A stretch of DNA of 64,000 nt from Heterostelium album PN500 (Eukaryota; Evosea; Eumycetozoa; Acytosteliales; Acytosteliaceae): NCBI RefSeq assembly GCF_000004825.1, contig NW_008805071.1, forward strand, positions 1,984,001 through 2,048,000, given 5' to 3'. The position numbers were made by a program, and so were the translations under genes. Every line of letters begins with the position of its first letter. The stretch's first letter is position 1. Of this stretch, positions 1 through 12,374 are shown one piece after another. The notes beneath the pieces are model-generated. The model made no database searches, was not told the DNA's origin, and was given only the letters and a program-made list of their open reading frames with translations.

Positions 1-459
1 TCCAATTTCTCCATTACAATAGAACAGAAAGAAGCAATGAAAATGCAATACAAATCGCAGCAATCAATGGACATTTCCATGTACTCAAGTTCCTTCTGGA
101 GAATACAGCCTGCATCGAAAAAGTGTGGAATGATATGATACCGATTCTATGTAGAAACGGTCACTTGGAAATCATCAAATATCTTTTGGAGCACACCAAT
201 CAAATGATTACAAATCAACCTATTATAGTAGCATCTTCACACGGGCACCTATTGTCAAATTCCTTCATGAGAATACTACACTTGGCGACAAGTGATTATC
301 GGGCAATGAATTGGGCAGCAGATCATGGCCATCTCGAAATAGTAAAGTATCTCCACTATAATAGTTATTGGAAGTTTGAATGCTCTGTCCATCAGCGATA
401 AGCAAATTCCAATCATTAAATTCCTTGATCAGAATAGAACTGAACACTTGAGTCAGTGA
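1..459 (+). pseudogene. Ankyrin-repeat protein fragment, 5' end outside the window, frame disturbed
   Basis: Reading from base 3 gives ankyrin helices typical of the expanded dictyostelid repeat family: NGHFHVLKFLLEN, NGHLEIIKYLLEH and HGHLEIVKYLHYN, each preceded by an A/N-rich loop. Between about 250 and 290 the repeat core reads better one frame over (IVKFLHENTTLGD), so two compensating shifts are likely there. After about 375 the homology leaves the frame again: the frame in use stops at 401, while KQIPIIKFLDQNRTEH continues in another frame and stops at 457-459. This pattern suggests a decaying or mis-assembled member of a large repeat family rather than a working gene. The start lies upstream of the window, so length and domain architecture are unknown. 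Ankyrin repeats mediate protein binding; no partner can be inferred. Confidence 0.7.
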
Positions 460-937
460 AAATGAATAGCATATCTTTGTCACAAAAAATCATATGATTT
501 TCTATCAAGACTTAAGCTTATCAAGCAATACAATCTTTAGCTATTACATATAATTACTATTTCATTTTAATAGATCATAATCACTTTCCATTTTGTAAAA
601 TAAACATAAACAAAATTATATGTAACATTGTTTTTTTTTTTTTGCCTTTACAAATTACTTTAATATATTCTATTTTTTATTTTATTTTTTAACTACCATG
701 TAATAATTGTTTTTGATTATGACTTCTCTGTCTACTAAAAGTTTTATCTCAAAAAACCACCATTCTGAAATGTGTGTCTTTATAAAGACAAACAAATCAA
801 ATATTAATATTTTTGATTCAATAAAAAGAAAAATAGATTTTACATAGAAATCTGGTGAAAGATCATGTTGTATATAAAGTGATCTATAAATATGACGTGA
901 TCATATTTGATTATTCTATATTTTTATTTTTTTAATA
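460..937. other. AT-rich intergenic stretch
   Basis: About 480 bases with T- and A-runs (for example near 630) and no supported coding frame. A small inverted repeat, gtctttataaagac, lies near 776-789. A TATA-like tctataaatatg near 882-893 lies about 50 bases before the start codon at 938 and could serve the next gene. Confidence 0.5.
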
Positions 938-1226
938 ATGTTAAAAGTAAAATTTGTTTTTATAATAATATTGTTAATATCTATAGTTAAATGTGATAAT
1001 AGTAAATATCTATATTATTTAATTTCGTAATAATATTAACAAATTTTTATTTTTTTGAAAATCAGATGTAGATCCAACTGTAAAACCAACTGTAAAACCA
1101 TCATCCAATAATTTAACACCACTTGACAATATACAAGATGCTCTCGTACCAGCAGATTCTGTCGCGTTGCCAATAGAAGAGCAGGATATACCAATAAGGA
1201 ATATAATGTCTAGATGGGAATTTTAA
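938..1226 (+). CDS. Small predicted secreted protein, 74 aa, two exons
   Basis: Exons 938-1001 and 1066-1226, joined across a 64-nt AT-rich GT-AG intron, give one open frame of 74 codons plus stop. Exon 1 encodes a clear signal peptide: Met, two lysines, then a hydrophobic run FVFIIILLISIV ending in KC. The mature part begins near CDNNVDPT, carries a tandem DPTVKPTVKP motif and is acidic and proline-rich, ending SRWEF. There is no cysteine pattern or known domain. The single cysteine next to the likely cleavage site makes cleavage after VKC or before it possible. I do not recognise the family. It could be a small extracellular or developmental peptide precursor. A TATA-like element lies about 50 bases upstream. 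The alternative donor at 1027 gives a frame that soon stops, which supports the chosen splice. Confidence 0.62.
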
Positions 1227-1466
1227 AAATAAAGTATTTATCCACAGACAACATAAAAATAATTATAAAAAAAGAAAGAAAAAAATAAATAAATTCTTAA
1301 AAAATTCTTTGTAAAATAGTATAAGCTCAAAAAGATCTGATTTGATGATTTGCTTGATATCTTTTTATTAAAAAATCTGCAGGTATTCCAAAATTGGAAT
1401 CAACTAATTTGATTTTTTTTATTAAAGGATTTTCAATTTTTTTTAATCATTCATATAATATTTAAA

Positions 1467-4400
1467 ATGAGTGAAGAACAATCTTTAGATAATAATATTA
1501 ATTATAACATTAATCGGTTATTCAATGAAAATGGTGAGAATTGGGATCTTAAATCATTGCCACTCCAACATTTACAAACTATTGATGCAATCATTGCCTA
1601 TCCTGATGACCTTCAACTGTTTGATAACAAATACAATGTTGAAATTATTCATAAGATAATAAATGTAAGTAGATTTTTGGATATTATAGCTTATGAACTT
1701 GTTAGTATCGATACTAACATGAGCAACCATTGTTTGTTTGATCATCATGTACAAAAAAGTATATAGGCAACAAGAGGAATAATTATACGATGAGTGAACG
1801 AATATTACTTAACAAGCTATCGTTATACCTCAGAAGATACTTTAGTGTTGAAAATCATAGAGTACCTCACCCTGATTTCCTACAGTTCAACCGTTCACTC
1901 TTTAAAAATATAGATTCTATCAATAAGCTGTATGCAGTGTGTGAAACCAATGAACTTCTATCCGTCATCAACATTTACTTTAAACACTATTTGGATTCGA
2001 TCAAATCACTCGATAGCTTTGAAGATGTTGATGTTAATCTAATGTTTTATCTATACAAAGTCAGTAAACAGCGAAACTTCCTAAAATATATTACTCTCGA
2101 ATCAATCTGTATAGATAGAATTAACAATGATACTACTCTATCTGACACCGTTAGATTCAATCTCATATTGATAGTTATGTATTATAAAAGAACATTAATT
2201 ACTGATTTGCATCAACATCACCAATTAGTATTAGAGTATGTAATATATATATATATAATAACCAATCCATCCATTATTTAATATTAATATAAATACTAAT
2301 AACAAACTTTATTATTATTATTATAGAATGATTATTAAATTAATGAGTAGTAAAATGAATAGTTATTATCATCATCAACTATCAGTATTCAACGAGTATT
2401 TCAAAGTAAATGAAAGTAACATGCTAGTTGTTCAAGAGTGTTTCAAACAAAACAGGTTCAAATCAACAATGGATTTCATTTATTCAACATTCTATAGATT
2501 TATATCTACACCAGAGGATATTTATAAGCAAATTTCAAAGTTGGGATTGGAGTCGCACTACTATCTAATGTTGGCGCTACCAACTAGCTACCTAAAGGAG
2601 GAAAAGACTGCCAATCATTTCATCAAGAATATTTCCTTTTCTAACCTCGATTCATTCATACTTCCTTATCTTTATCATCAGAAAGGTATAGATATCCCTG
2701 AAGCTCTATACGATCACATAGTCAAGATATCTCTAAAGTTTGAAGATATCATCAAGAGCATGGATATCGCAAGCAAAATAGAGAGATATCATCATCCTCG
2801 ATTTCAAGAAACCATCGTCCAATCGTTTGTTTCTCTTTACAACCAAAAGAAAGATCCAATGTTCATTTTGATTTCATTTTATCTAATGACAGGTTTCCGA
2901 TCATTGTCTTCCAGTTTTAGTGTTGCTACTTTACGTCCACATCTAGATGTCATCGCACCAACCTTTGTTAACAAGACATTGTTTATGTTACCTCAGTTTC
3001 AATTGCAAAAACATAATATTGAACTATGGACTTTGGTATCAGTATTATTGAATAAAGAGCAAATCTCCCTCTTGCTCGAGAAAGCACCGGTCGACATGCA
3101 ATTCAAATTTGTCCTATCAACAAGCAATCCATATCAATCGCTTGTGACACTGCTTCATATTCTCAGAACAACAGTGGGATCAACCGAGGGGTTGAATCAA
3201 GTTTTTAAACAACTTTATTTACAGGTCGACAATTGTCAGTATCTATTGGAAGCATTGTCATTCTTTTTAGATAATAATGTTACTAGTTTATGGGATGGTA
3301 TGCATCGATATAAAAATCTTTCATTGCTAATGGAAAAACTAAAGGCAAATGGTCGTGAATATTTCGATAAGTTAATCAAAGTTATTCAAGTCAATCCTTA
3401 TATCAATATCCTGTTGAAAAACCAACGTCAAAAAGATAAAGAGTTTCTCAAATATATACCAGATTCAAAATACTATATCGATGAACAACAACAACAACTA
3501 CAAGACAATCATTTAGTAAATAATAATGTTAGTAATAATAGCAATAATAATATTTGTATCGAAAGTAGTGCACCACCAACCATCATATTAAACCCTGTCA
3601 TTCTAAAGTATATTATTGAACTGGTAATAGTACAGCCACACAGTAAGAGCAAGTGGTTGGTGGAATTGTCTACGGTTTCCAAACTGTTCCATCAGATATG
3701 TTCAAAGATTCTATCTAACGGTGTCAATCAAAGAGTTAAAATCAAGAGTTCCATCGGTCACATCGGTTCAACATTCTGTTTATTCAGTAATCCACCACTT
3801 CATCTTAGGAGTATAGAGTTGGAGTTCATTCCCCGTGAGCATCTTCATTCATGTTTGGAAAATCTAGAGTCGCTAACTCAATACTTTTGGATGAATCAGA
3901 TGTCCTATACAACTTTTAATATCCATATGATCGAAGCAAAGAATCTAAAGCATATCAAATTCTATGAAAAGATATACGAGTTTGAAAGAATAGGTGTTGA
4001 ATGTAAAGATCTTTATCGAATGGTTGAATGCACTCTCAATCCTTATGATAACACAGACACAGACACAGACACAGACTCTCACTCTGACATGGCCGTACAA
4101 TCAAGTGAATCTCACTTTTTCCAAGTGTTGTTAGATCACTACAATAATGATAGATTACAATCGATCGAGTACGATTCATGTCGCTCCGGTTTGGAAACAC
4201 AAGCTCACTACCACTCTCTTCCATTGTTGTCGCAGCTCAAGCATCAAAAGTCAATCGATGTAAATGCTTCGCTTGACTTTTCAGATATTTCCTTCAAGAT
4301 TGGAGCCAAGGATACTGAACCTCTTACCAAAGTGGTGATGAGCGATCTAGATATGCTGTTTCTAATGGATGCCAAAATTAATGGTAAATCTGTAAATTTC

Positions 4401-4676
4401 AATCCACTTACGATGAACACCACCAACAATATCCACACACTATCAATCTGGTTCCTAAAATTCGATAACGTACAAAGGATATACCGACTCCTCAACGATA
4501 TCTTTGAAGCAGTCTCCAATTCAGAGAACAAATCGATTAAATACCTAGAGTTGACAATGTGTGGCACGCCAATCATGAATCAACATATGATTTCAAACGA
4601 ACTCGTAAATACCTATAGCTTTAAATCAACTTCAGATCCTCTAACTTTTTACAGATCATCATCGACCGAAGTCTGA
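1467..4676 (+). CDS. Large dictyostelid-specific protein, F-box/LRR-like, 1007 aa
   Basis: Three exons fit in frame: 1467-1664, 1760-2235 and 2327-4676. The second intron has an excellent GTATGT donor (2236) that restores the frame exactly; the first acceptor, at 1758-1759, is less certain. The protein is soluble, with no signal peptide or membrane segment. The N-terminal half is helical and Leu/Phe-rich (YLKEEKTANHF, LNKEQISLLLEKAP). A low-complexity Asn/Gln linker lies around residues 615-640. The C-terminal half starts with VILKYIIELVIVQP...STVSKLFHQICSK, resembling the F-box-like start of many dictyostelid paralogues, followed by irregular leucine-rich segments. A short acidic (DT)n tract lies at 4051-4076. 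Function is unknown; a ubiquitin-ligase adaptor role is only an analogy. It belongs to a type of protein heavily multiplied in these genomes. Confidence 0.72.
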
Positions 4677-4942
4677 AGTTGATTTAAAAATTTAAAATTT
4701 AAATAAATTTTTTTTACAAATGCATACAAAAAAATTAATGTTCATTTTTTTATGCGAACACACTCAAAAATGCTATGGCATCATGGTGCAATTTTTTACA
4801 TGTTTTTTTTGGAGATCGAAACTTTATATTTTCTTTTCAATTATTGTTTGATCGATCAATTAGAAAATAGTATTAAACAAACATAACATTTTAATAGTTA
4901 ATAATATATAATAATATATATATAGTTATATAAATTTTTTAA

Positions 4943-5940
4943 ATGCACTCTTGTCAATGTACATTTTGTAAGAGTGATAAATCCGATGTTGATAAAACAC
5001 TTAGTTGTGCACTAAGATATGGTGCATTCTATAAGGTACCAGTATCATTCTGTCCAATATGTTTCGATGAACTGCAACCAGCAACTACACTCAAAGATCA
5101 TGCGCAGGTTTGTTCGGCGTTGGGTCTGCGTTGTCCGCTATGTAGAGAGGTCATAAAGGAGCTTCCAACCATACATCTGTATCGTTGTCTTCACCAACAG
5201 TGCTCGACACTCCCAAATTGTGGATATCGAGATTGTAAACAATCAAACTCTTCGAACATTAGTAATAACAGTATGCAACCACAACAATCACAACAACAAC
5301 AACAACCACCACCACAACAACAACAACAACAACATCAAATGCCACAACATCTTATTCCACAGCCAAACAAAACACAGCAACAACAGCAACAACCACAAAT
5401 GCCATCCTTATCAAACCTACCGAATATGAATATCATGCCAAATTTACCAAATATATCTAATATGCCAAATATGAATGTACCAAATACACCAAGTATGACA
5501 CAACAACTATTATCACCACCACCACCACCACAGCAACAACAACAACAACAACAGCAACAACAGCAACAGCAACAACAACAACAACAGCAGCAGCAGCAAC
5601 ATTCAAAACTTGATAATGGTGGAGCAGCAACTTCTCTGAGAGAGATTTTTAATCCTATGCCAATGCCAAATGGATCGATGAATCCAATGGATCAAATGCA
5701 ATTCCAACCTCCACAACAAATGCAACCTCCACAACAAATGCAGCCACCTCTATCACAGTTACCACTACAGCAACCTCCACAACAAACACCTATGCCATTC
5801 CTACAGGAGATGATCGATTCAATGCCAACACCTAGCATGTCAGGTCCTCTATCCAATCAACTGATCCCACTTCCAGAAACAAGTCCATTCTACAATAGTT
5901 TTAATCAGCTAGATATGCAACTCCGACAACAAATTCAATT

Positions 5941-5981
<41 letters not shown>

Positions 5982-6409
5982 TAAACGGAAACAGTAAAGA
6001 TAAAGATAGAGCAGACAATCGCGGTGAAAGAGTCAGAGAAAGCAGAAGTAGAGATAGCAGGGATCTTGAACGTGAGCGTGATCGTGAAAAAGAAAGAGAA
6101 CGTGAGCGTGAGAAAGATAGAGATCGTGAAAGAGCTAGAGATCACCGTGATCACAGAGATAGAGATAGAGACAGAGATAGAGATAACGACAGAGATAGAG
6201 ACAGAGACAGAGATAGAGACTACAGAGATAGATCAAGAGACAGAGATAATAGAGAAAGTAGAGACAGAAGAGATAAAAGAGATAGAGATGACAGAAGTGA
6301 TGATGACTATGATGATTCAAGAGGCGGTGGTTTCAGAGGTAGAGGAAGAGGTGGTCGAAAAATCAGAGGTGGTGCTTTCGGTCGAGGAAGAATCGTCACA
6401 CATTCTTAA
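4943..6409 (+). CDS. Zinc-finger protein with polyQ, RD/RE and RGG tail, 488 aa
   Basis: Single-exon gene. Residues 1-100 hold paired Cys/His motifs: CQCTFC at the start, CPICFDEL...H...C, then CPLCREVI...H...C and further cysteines, like a TRAF- or SIAH-type zinc-finger array. Residues about 100-350 are Gln/Pro/Met-rich with long glutamine tracts (CAA/CAG runs at 5280-5600 and 5940-5980). Residues about 350-460 are alternating Arg with Asp/Glu, as in U1-70K-like splicing factors, and the C-terminus is RGG-type (GGGFRGRGRGG). The charged and RGG parts suggest RNA binding and nuclear or condensate localisation; this is inference. The start at 4943 follows a pure A/T leader and is the first ATG. 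No close family is recognised. It ends 182 bases from the converging helicase gene. Confidence 0.75.
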
Positions 6410-6591
6410 TAATATATTTAATAATTATTCAAATGTCATTAGCATTAATAAATTTAATAAAATAATTTATTTATCATTTGAAGCTAACTGGTTTTAATTC
6501 GTTTTGAATGAATGATACCTATTAAAATAAATAAAAAAGTGTGAATTTTTATTTATAAAATTAATTGGTCTTTTATACTTTGTATTTTACT

Positions 6592-9500
6592 TTACAAAAA
6601 ACCTCTTGGTTCCAAACCATATGGGTAATGAGGTTTTTCAGAACCATCAATATTTGAGTGAGAGTTTGTACTTAACAATTTGTGGTTTGTTCCGCCAACT
6701 TGTTCTTTGCATTCGATGCATTTACCTACTTCCATTGCGCCACCACAATTGTCTATGTAGTATAAGTGTCCGTTAGGACAATTAAACCAGTGACCAGCTG
6801 TGAATCCACTCATTTTAACAATATGACTTGCTTCGTTGTGTCTGATTCTTTCTTTAACCTTTTCAATGACCTTCCAATTTTCATTGACAATATCTTTATA
6901 ACGTAGGATATTGGAAAAGATAAGTTTTTTACATATTGGACAGCCCTTTACACCAACTATCTCATCTTTTGTTTCCATGTATTGGTCGAATGATGTTACT
7001 TCAAACATATGATCGCAATCCAGTTGTATGAATAACTCATTGTCATCGAAATCCTTCAAAGTAATTAATAGTATAGGTTCAATCTCCTCGGGATCGCACA
7101 CTTTGCATTTCTTAGTACAAAATTCACCTTGTAATCCCATACATTGATGACCACAGTTGAGTAGCTTCTCACATGGAACTGTTATTCTTGGTATATCGCA
7201 TGGCTCTCCGCACTGCTTTGAACAACGGATACCATTTGCTGTTCTGATACATTGTTCTTTGCAAGGAGTACATTCCTCAATACATAACTTCTTACATCTA
7301 CAATGTCTACATCGATTGGGACAATTGCCCTTGCAATTAAAACACTCCTTTCCACATCTATGACCTGGACACATATGACCACATATTAAAAGTTTTTCGC
7401 AATTCTTTTCACACACAGGATGAACAACTTTCCAACCTCTAGTAAATAATCCAACACTGGTTCTTTCTATAGTGTGATCTTTACAAGTTCGTTTACACGG
7501 ATGTCCACATGGAAGTTTTTCCTCACAAATGACATTACAAACATTTGTTTCGTCGTGGCAGGCATGGGTGAGAGAGTGTCCACATTTCAATGTAGTCTCA
7601 ACTGGAGCCATACATTTACTAATATCACATTGTCCACAGAGATGAGATCCATTGCAATCATGTCCACAATCTCTATCTGTTCTTTCACAAGGTGAAGTGC
7701 AATAGACGGAGCTATCATCAGCGTAACAATACTTTTGAGCAGTATGTCCACATTCCAATATAGTCTCAACTGTGGTCTTGCAAGGTCCACAATTATTATT
7801 GTGACAGTGGGATTGGCATTGATGACCACAATCTTCATATACCTCTTCACAATAATGCGAACATATAACAGAGTAGTGGTCCAGATCATGTGTATGGCAA
7901 GATCTAGGACATTGGTGACCACAATCTAAACGAGCATCACAATGTTTGTTACATCCACCTTCTGGAACATTGTCAAAGTCTGCTGCTGTTCGTACTTCGG
8001 TGATGGTATCCGGATGATTTACGCAAACCAATGGAATGAATGTATCGAGTTTCTTCTCTTCTTTGAGTTTACTGATCAAGTTGACCCAAAGATCGTTGGC
8101 TTTGGAAAGCAGTTGTGAGTTACCAACGATATACATTGCATTTCTTGCTCGAGATAGTAATACATTGATTCTGTTTTCAATCTTCAAGAATCCAGTGCTT
8201 CCCTCATTGTTTGAACGAACCAATGAAAGAATAATGAAATCACGCTCTTCACCTTGGAATTGATCAACTGTTCTTATAGTAATTCCCTCCAGAACAGGAT
8301 TTTTCTTTGCTCTACTTCTAATCAGTATCAACTGACCAGTATATGGTGTCAATATGGCAATGTTGTTTGGTGAATAGTTGTGTTGGACAATATATTCTGC
8401 CAAGCGAACTACAAAATCAGCTTCAAATATGTTTGATTTGCTGGACTCGTTGGAATTCTCCATGTGACGATGATCCAAGAAGAATACATTCGATGGCATT
8501 CCATCAACTTTCTGCACTTTTATGAATCTTTCAATTACAGATGGATGATCAATGAGATGTGGATAAACTGGTTTGACAAATTGAGAGATATTGGGAACCA
8601 TTCTTCTTTGAATTTCAAGAGTTTTGAAACCCATTCCATTCTTTACGATTCTTTCAAAGAGTGACATGCCAAGATTGTATTTCTTTGAAAGTTGGTAGAC
8701 TTGTGATGAAGGTTTCAATTGCTTGTGATCACCAATCATGATAAGATGTTCAGCTGATGTTGTTAATGTAGCTACTATGTGTGATTCCAATACTTCTGCT
8801 GCTTCTTCAATGATAATGATTCGAGGTTTCACAGCTTCAATAACACGTTTCAATCTACTGGCACCTGTAGTTGTAGCTGCAACCACATCAGCACTCTTCA
8901 GAGCAATACGAGTCTGAACTCTCTCCCAATCCAAGAGAACTCCCGAGAGATACTCGTAGCGAGACTTTAGATCATTGAGCTTGCTCAAATACCAATGTAT
9001 CTTCTGCTTTTGCCAGTGACGGTAGAGCAATACTCTTTGATCTAATGGAAGATTTGATATATCATACATGTCTTTAAAACTTGTGGACTTTTGCTCTATA
9101 ATCCATAGTGGTAAGCTAATATCTATCTCCTGAACCTCATCCCTGTGTTCCTTTTGTTCCTTGTGTCTTGATCCACCAAAATCAAAAATTCTACTTTCAA
9201 TTAGCTCCTCTACCATCTCTTCATCCATTTCATCTTCTTCATGTAGTTGATCTTGTTGTTTTCTTTGTTGTTTGGGTATAGGAAAAGATTGATGAACTTT
9301 GGTGTAGGTCGAATTTTGTTGATTTAAAATAGGTGTGCAGGAATTCAGCCATGCATGGATTGATGCTTTACCTCTGTATGAAATTGATTCCAAATGATAA
9401 ACGTTCTTCAGGTTACGAAGGTCTTTGAAGGTGAGCTTGCCTGAAACTGCTACCATTCTATTCAAAGTATTTCTAATCTCTACAACAATACCATCCATTT

Positions 9501-12019
9501 CATTGATATATTGGTATTGAGATTTTGTTCTTTTGATATGATTTCTGATATTGAATTGCTCAAGATCAGGATCTTTGCTTCTGTTACCAAGCCGAATGAT
9601 ATTCTTGGTTGTATTTAGACAACCTTGAACAAATTGATCCAGAGCATGGTTCGTGTAAGAGATGAGTAGAACTGGACCATCTCTATGTTTGGTATGTCGG
9701 TGGAGAAGCTCAAACAGTTTCAAACCAATAAATGTTTTACCAGTTCCTGGAGGTCCTTGAATCAGTGAGACTTCTGTATTCAAACAATGTTCAATTGAAT
9801 TTAACTGAGATTGATCGAGTTCATCTAGTTTGGTTGGAAACGATTGAATTTCATTGGATATTTCATTTTCCCAATCTTCTATTGATTGGTTATCATGCTC
9901 CACCACATCGAAAGTTGATAAAAATTTAATATATGGATTCTTGAGAATATAAGCAGGTGGTTTTGTGTCGATGCTACAGTCCAAGAGATATTGTTGAAAT
10001 GGGATAGTGTCTACATTGATATCCTTAAGCGACTTCAAGACATTCTTGTAGGCTTCAAAGTAAGAAGGTGATTCTATCATCAAAAATGACTTGGTAAAAA
10101 GAGTTGATAGGATATTCTTTCTAACAAATCTTCTACGTGATTCATTCCTTGATAGTTGTACATAAACGTCGAAAGCGTCAGGCTTCTCATTTCGATAACC
10201 GTTTTCGTAGTCATAGTCATTGTCATAATCATCGTCAGAGTGATCATCATTATACATTTCGAATTCTTCATGAATGTGCTCAGGAAGTTCGTGAGGATGA
10301 ATAGAATGATTCTCTTCAAGTATAGAGATAGTAATTTTGGGATCACTACCTCTTTTTGGACGATCTTCAACAACAGCCCAAATGACAGTATTGAAATTAT
10401 CACAACTTAGTCCAACCAAGGAACCTTGTAGTAATCTTGGATGTCTGGACCATTCAATTGGTTTGTTTGGTTTAAATTTAATGGTATATGACAATGAACT
10501 ACGCGTACAACTTAGATCTATAAAAATAGTTAATATAATTATAATCTTATTTTTTAACTAAATATTTAACTTACTCTTGAAAACTACATCATGATAGAAA
10601 TACTTTGATGATTTACCGGCTTCAAAGTCATCAAGTGCTTCTCTCATTGGTTGAATAAGATCCTCACGGAGTAGACAATACTGAGTGTCAAGGTACTCCT
10701 CAGCGGATTCATACTTTCCAACCTTAAGAGCATTTAGCTCTGGCATGTTAGATCTCAGCTCTTGCTTGGAAGGAAATATCGATAGATCGTGATATCTAAT
10801 TGGAATATTGCTATTATTATCACGTTTTTCCATCTATTTTAGTTGTATTAAATTAATATTAATAAACTTTATATAAATAATAATAAGTAATAAAGTTTAC
10901 CTTTTCTTTATGGAAAATTTGTTGTTGTCTCATCCTTTGAATTGGTTTGAGTATATCGGGATCGTTGGACTGACTACATTGGTTTTCCAGCAGTTCAAGT
11001 GGAAGTAGGTTGTATGCTTGAGAAGTGAACTTTTGGGTGATTACCAAAAATAAGTGAATACAATTCAACTGTAATTCCTTTTGATTCTTGAATTGAGAGG
11101 AGCTTAACAAACGTGGAAGATTGGAGAAATGACCAATAAAGTTCGACTTCATCAACTTTTGGTACATTTCATTGACTGCAGTATCTAACAAACTGTCTTG
11201 TAATGATTTCTGTGAAAACAGCTCTATTAACAAGCACATCGTTGAAATCTCAAGGTTTGAGCGACCTAGTATGTCCTCTAGGGCCAACTTCGACATGGGT
11301 AGCTGCAGAACAACCATCGGATCTTCATCGAGCCTCTTCATATCTTCGATTCTCTTTCTAAGAAATATAGAGATACCAGCATTGTCCGTGAATGGTTTGT
11401 AATCTCTCTTTGTATCTGTAGTTGAAGATTGCAAAGTAGATGTTGATGTTGTTGATGTTGATTTAGATGATGAAGTTCCACATGTAGTCCATCCTTCTTC
11501 ATCTCTTACATTAATATTAATAATTCTGCTACTACTACTACTACTAAACAATTTGTTTCTTTGAGTTTCAAATTTAGATTTTCTGCCAATTGTGACGATA
11601 TCTAAAGATGAATACTGATCTTGAGTGATAGATTGTAAAGTCACTCCATTAACCTCTTGTTCCTTGAATGTGGGAACCAGTACTGATAAATCTATTTCTT
11701 CAAGCCATTTACAAACTTCATCTATCGACCACTTTGTTGCATCAGTCACTGGTTTTGAAAATGATTTGATTTTTTCATAAGAAGGATCTAATTTAAAAAA
11801 AATCAACCATTAGAAATTTGTTTTTTTTTTGAAAAAAATAAAATAAATAAATAAAAAAATAATTATTATTAACTTTAACATATAAAAAATTAATAAAATA
11901 AATTATAATAAAAAATAATAAATATTACCATGATAAAAATCACAATTATCCATTTTTTTACAATGTCCTTGTTTCCAATAAAGACATTCTTTTTTGGGTC
12001 TATTAAATCTACTAATCAT
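6592..12019 (-). CDS. ZNFX1-like RNA helicase with CCCH and SAM domains, copy A, 1720 aa
   Basis: Exons on the minus strand: 11929-12019, 10901-11787, 10575-10833 and 6592-10517; every junction keeps the frame. Domain order: a CCCH zinc finger (residues 12-30, C-x7-C-x5-C-x3-H), a SAM domain (about 40-105), a helical segment, then the ZNFX1-specific block YLDTQYCLLREDLIQPMREA, an SF1 Upf1-type helicase (Walker A GPPGTGKT at about 667-674; IIIEEAAEVLESH; RTVDQFQGEERDF; LSRARNAMYIVG), cysteine-rich NFX1-type fingers with repeated CGH motifs, and a C-terminal RZ-type finger (GHWFNCPNGHLYYI, CGGAMEVGKC). Animal and fungal relatives act on RNA in antiviral sensing or small-RNA silencing. The CCCH and SAM domains at the front are unlike vertebrate ZNFX1. 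The gene lies directly downstream of its paralogue and has an intron (10834-10900) the paralogue lacks. Confidence 0.93.
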
Positions 12020-12374
12020 TATTATACTATAAACAATATGTTTTATACTAAAAAAATAAATATTGTTTTATAATTAAATGTATTGTTTAAAAAAAAATTG
12101 ATAACTTTAACATTTAGGTTTTTCAATAAACTTAAATTCAAAAGTCAATGTTGATTTTATTATTGATTTCCCATATTACAATAACCATTTTTTGAACACC
12201 AATTTTTGATTGAACATCTTTTAATAAATGTAAAATTAAAACTTTACAAAAATTAATTGTAAATAAACTGGAAATTACTGTTTTATCAAACAAAATTCAA
12301 CAACAATGTTAAAATGATATTATATTATTAGATTATTACTTGTTTATTATTTTATTTTAATCTATTTAAATGAA
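12020..12374. promoter_or_regulatory. Spacer between the two ZNFX1-like paralogues
   Basis: 355 bases of A/T-rich DNA between the stop of copy B and the start codon of copy A. It must hold the 3' end of copy B and the promoter of copy A. No coding frame or distinct motif is visible beyond A- and T-runs. Confidence 0.5.

Noticed and set aside
1790-2281. Independent gene starting at 1790
   Set aside because: The frame stays open upstream to an acceptor at 1758-1759 and joins downstream through a GTATGT donor at 2236, so it fits better as a middle exon.
6024-6497. 157-codon frame rich in Glu and Ile overlapping the zinc-finger/RGG gene
   Set aside because: It is the shifted reading of the Arg-Asp/Arg-Glu repeat and has no start context or other support.
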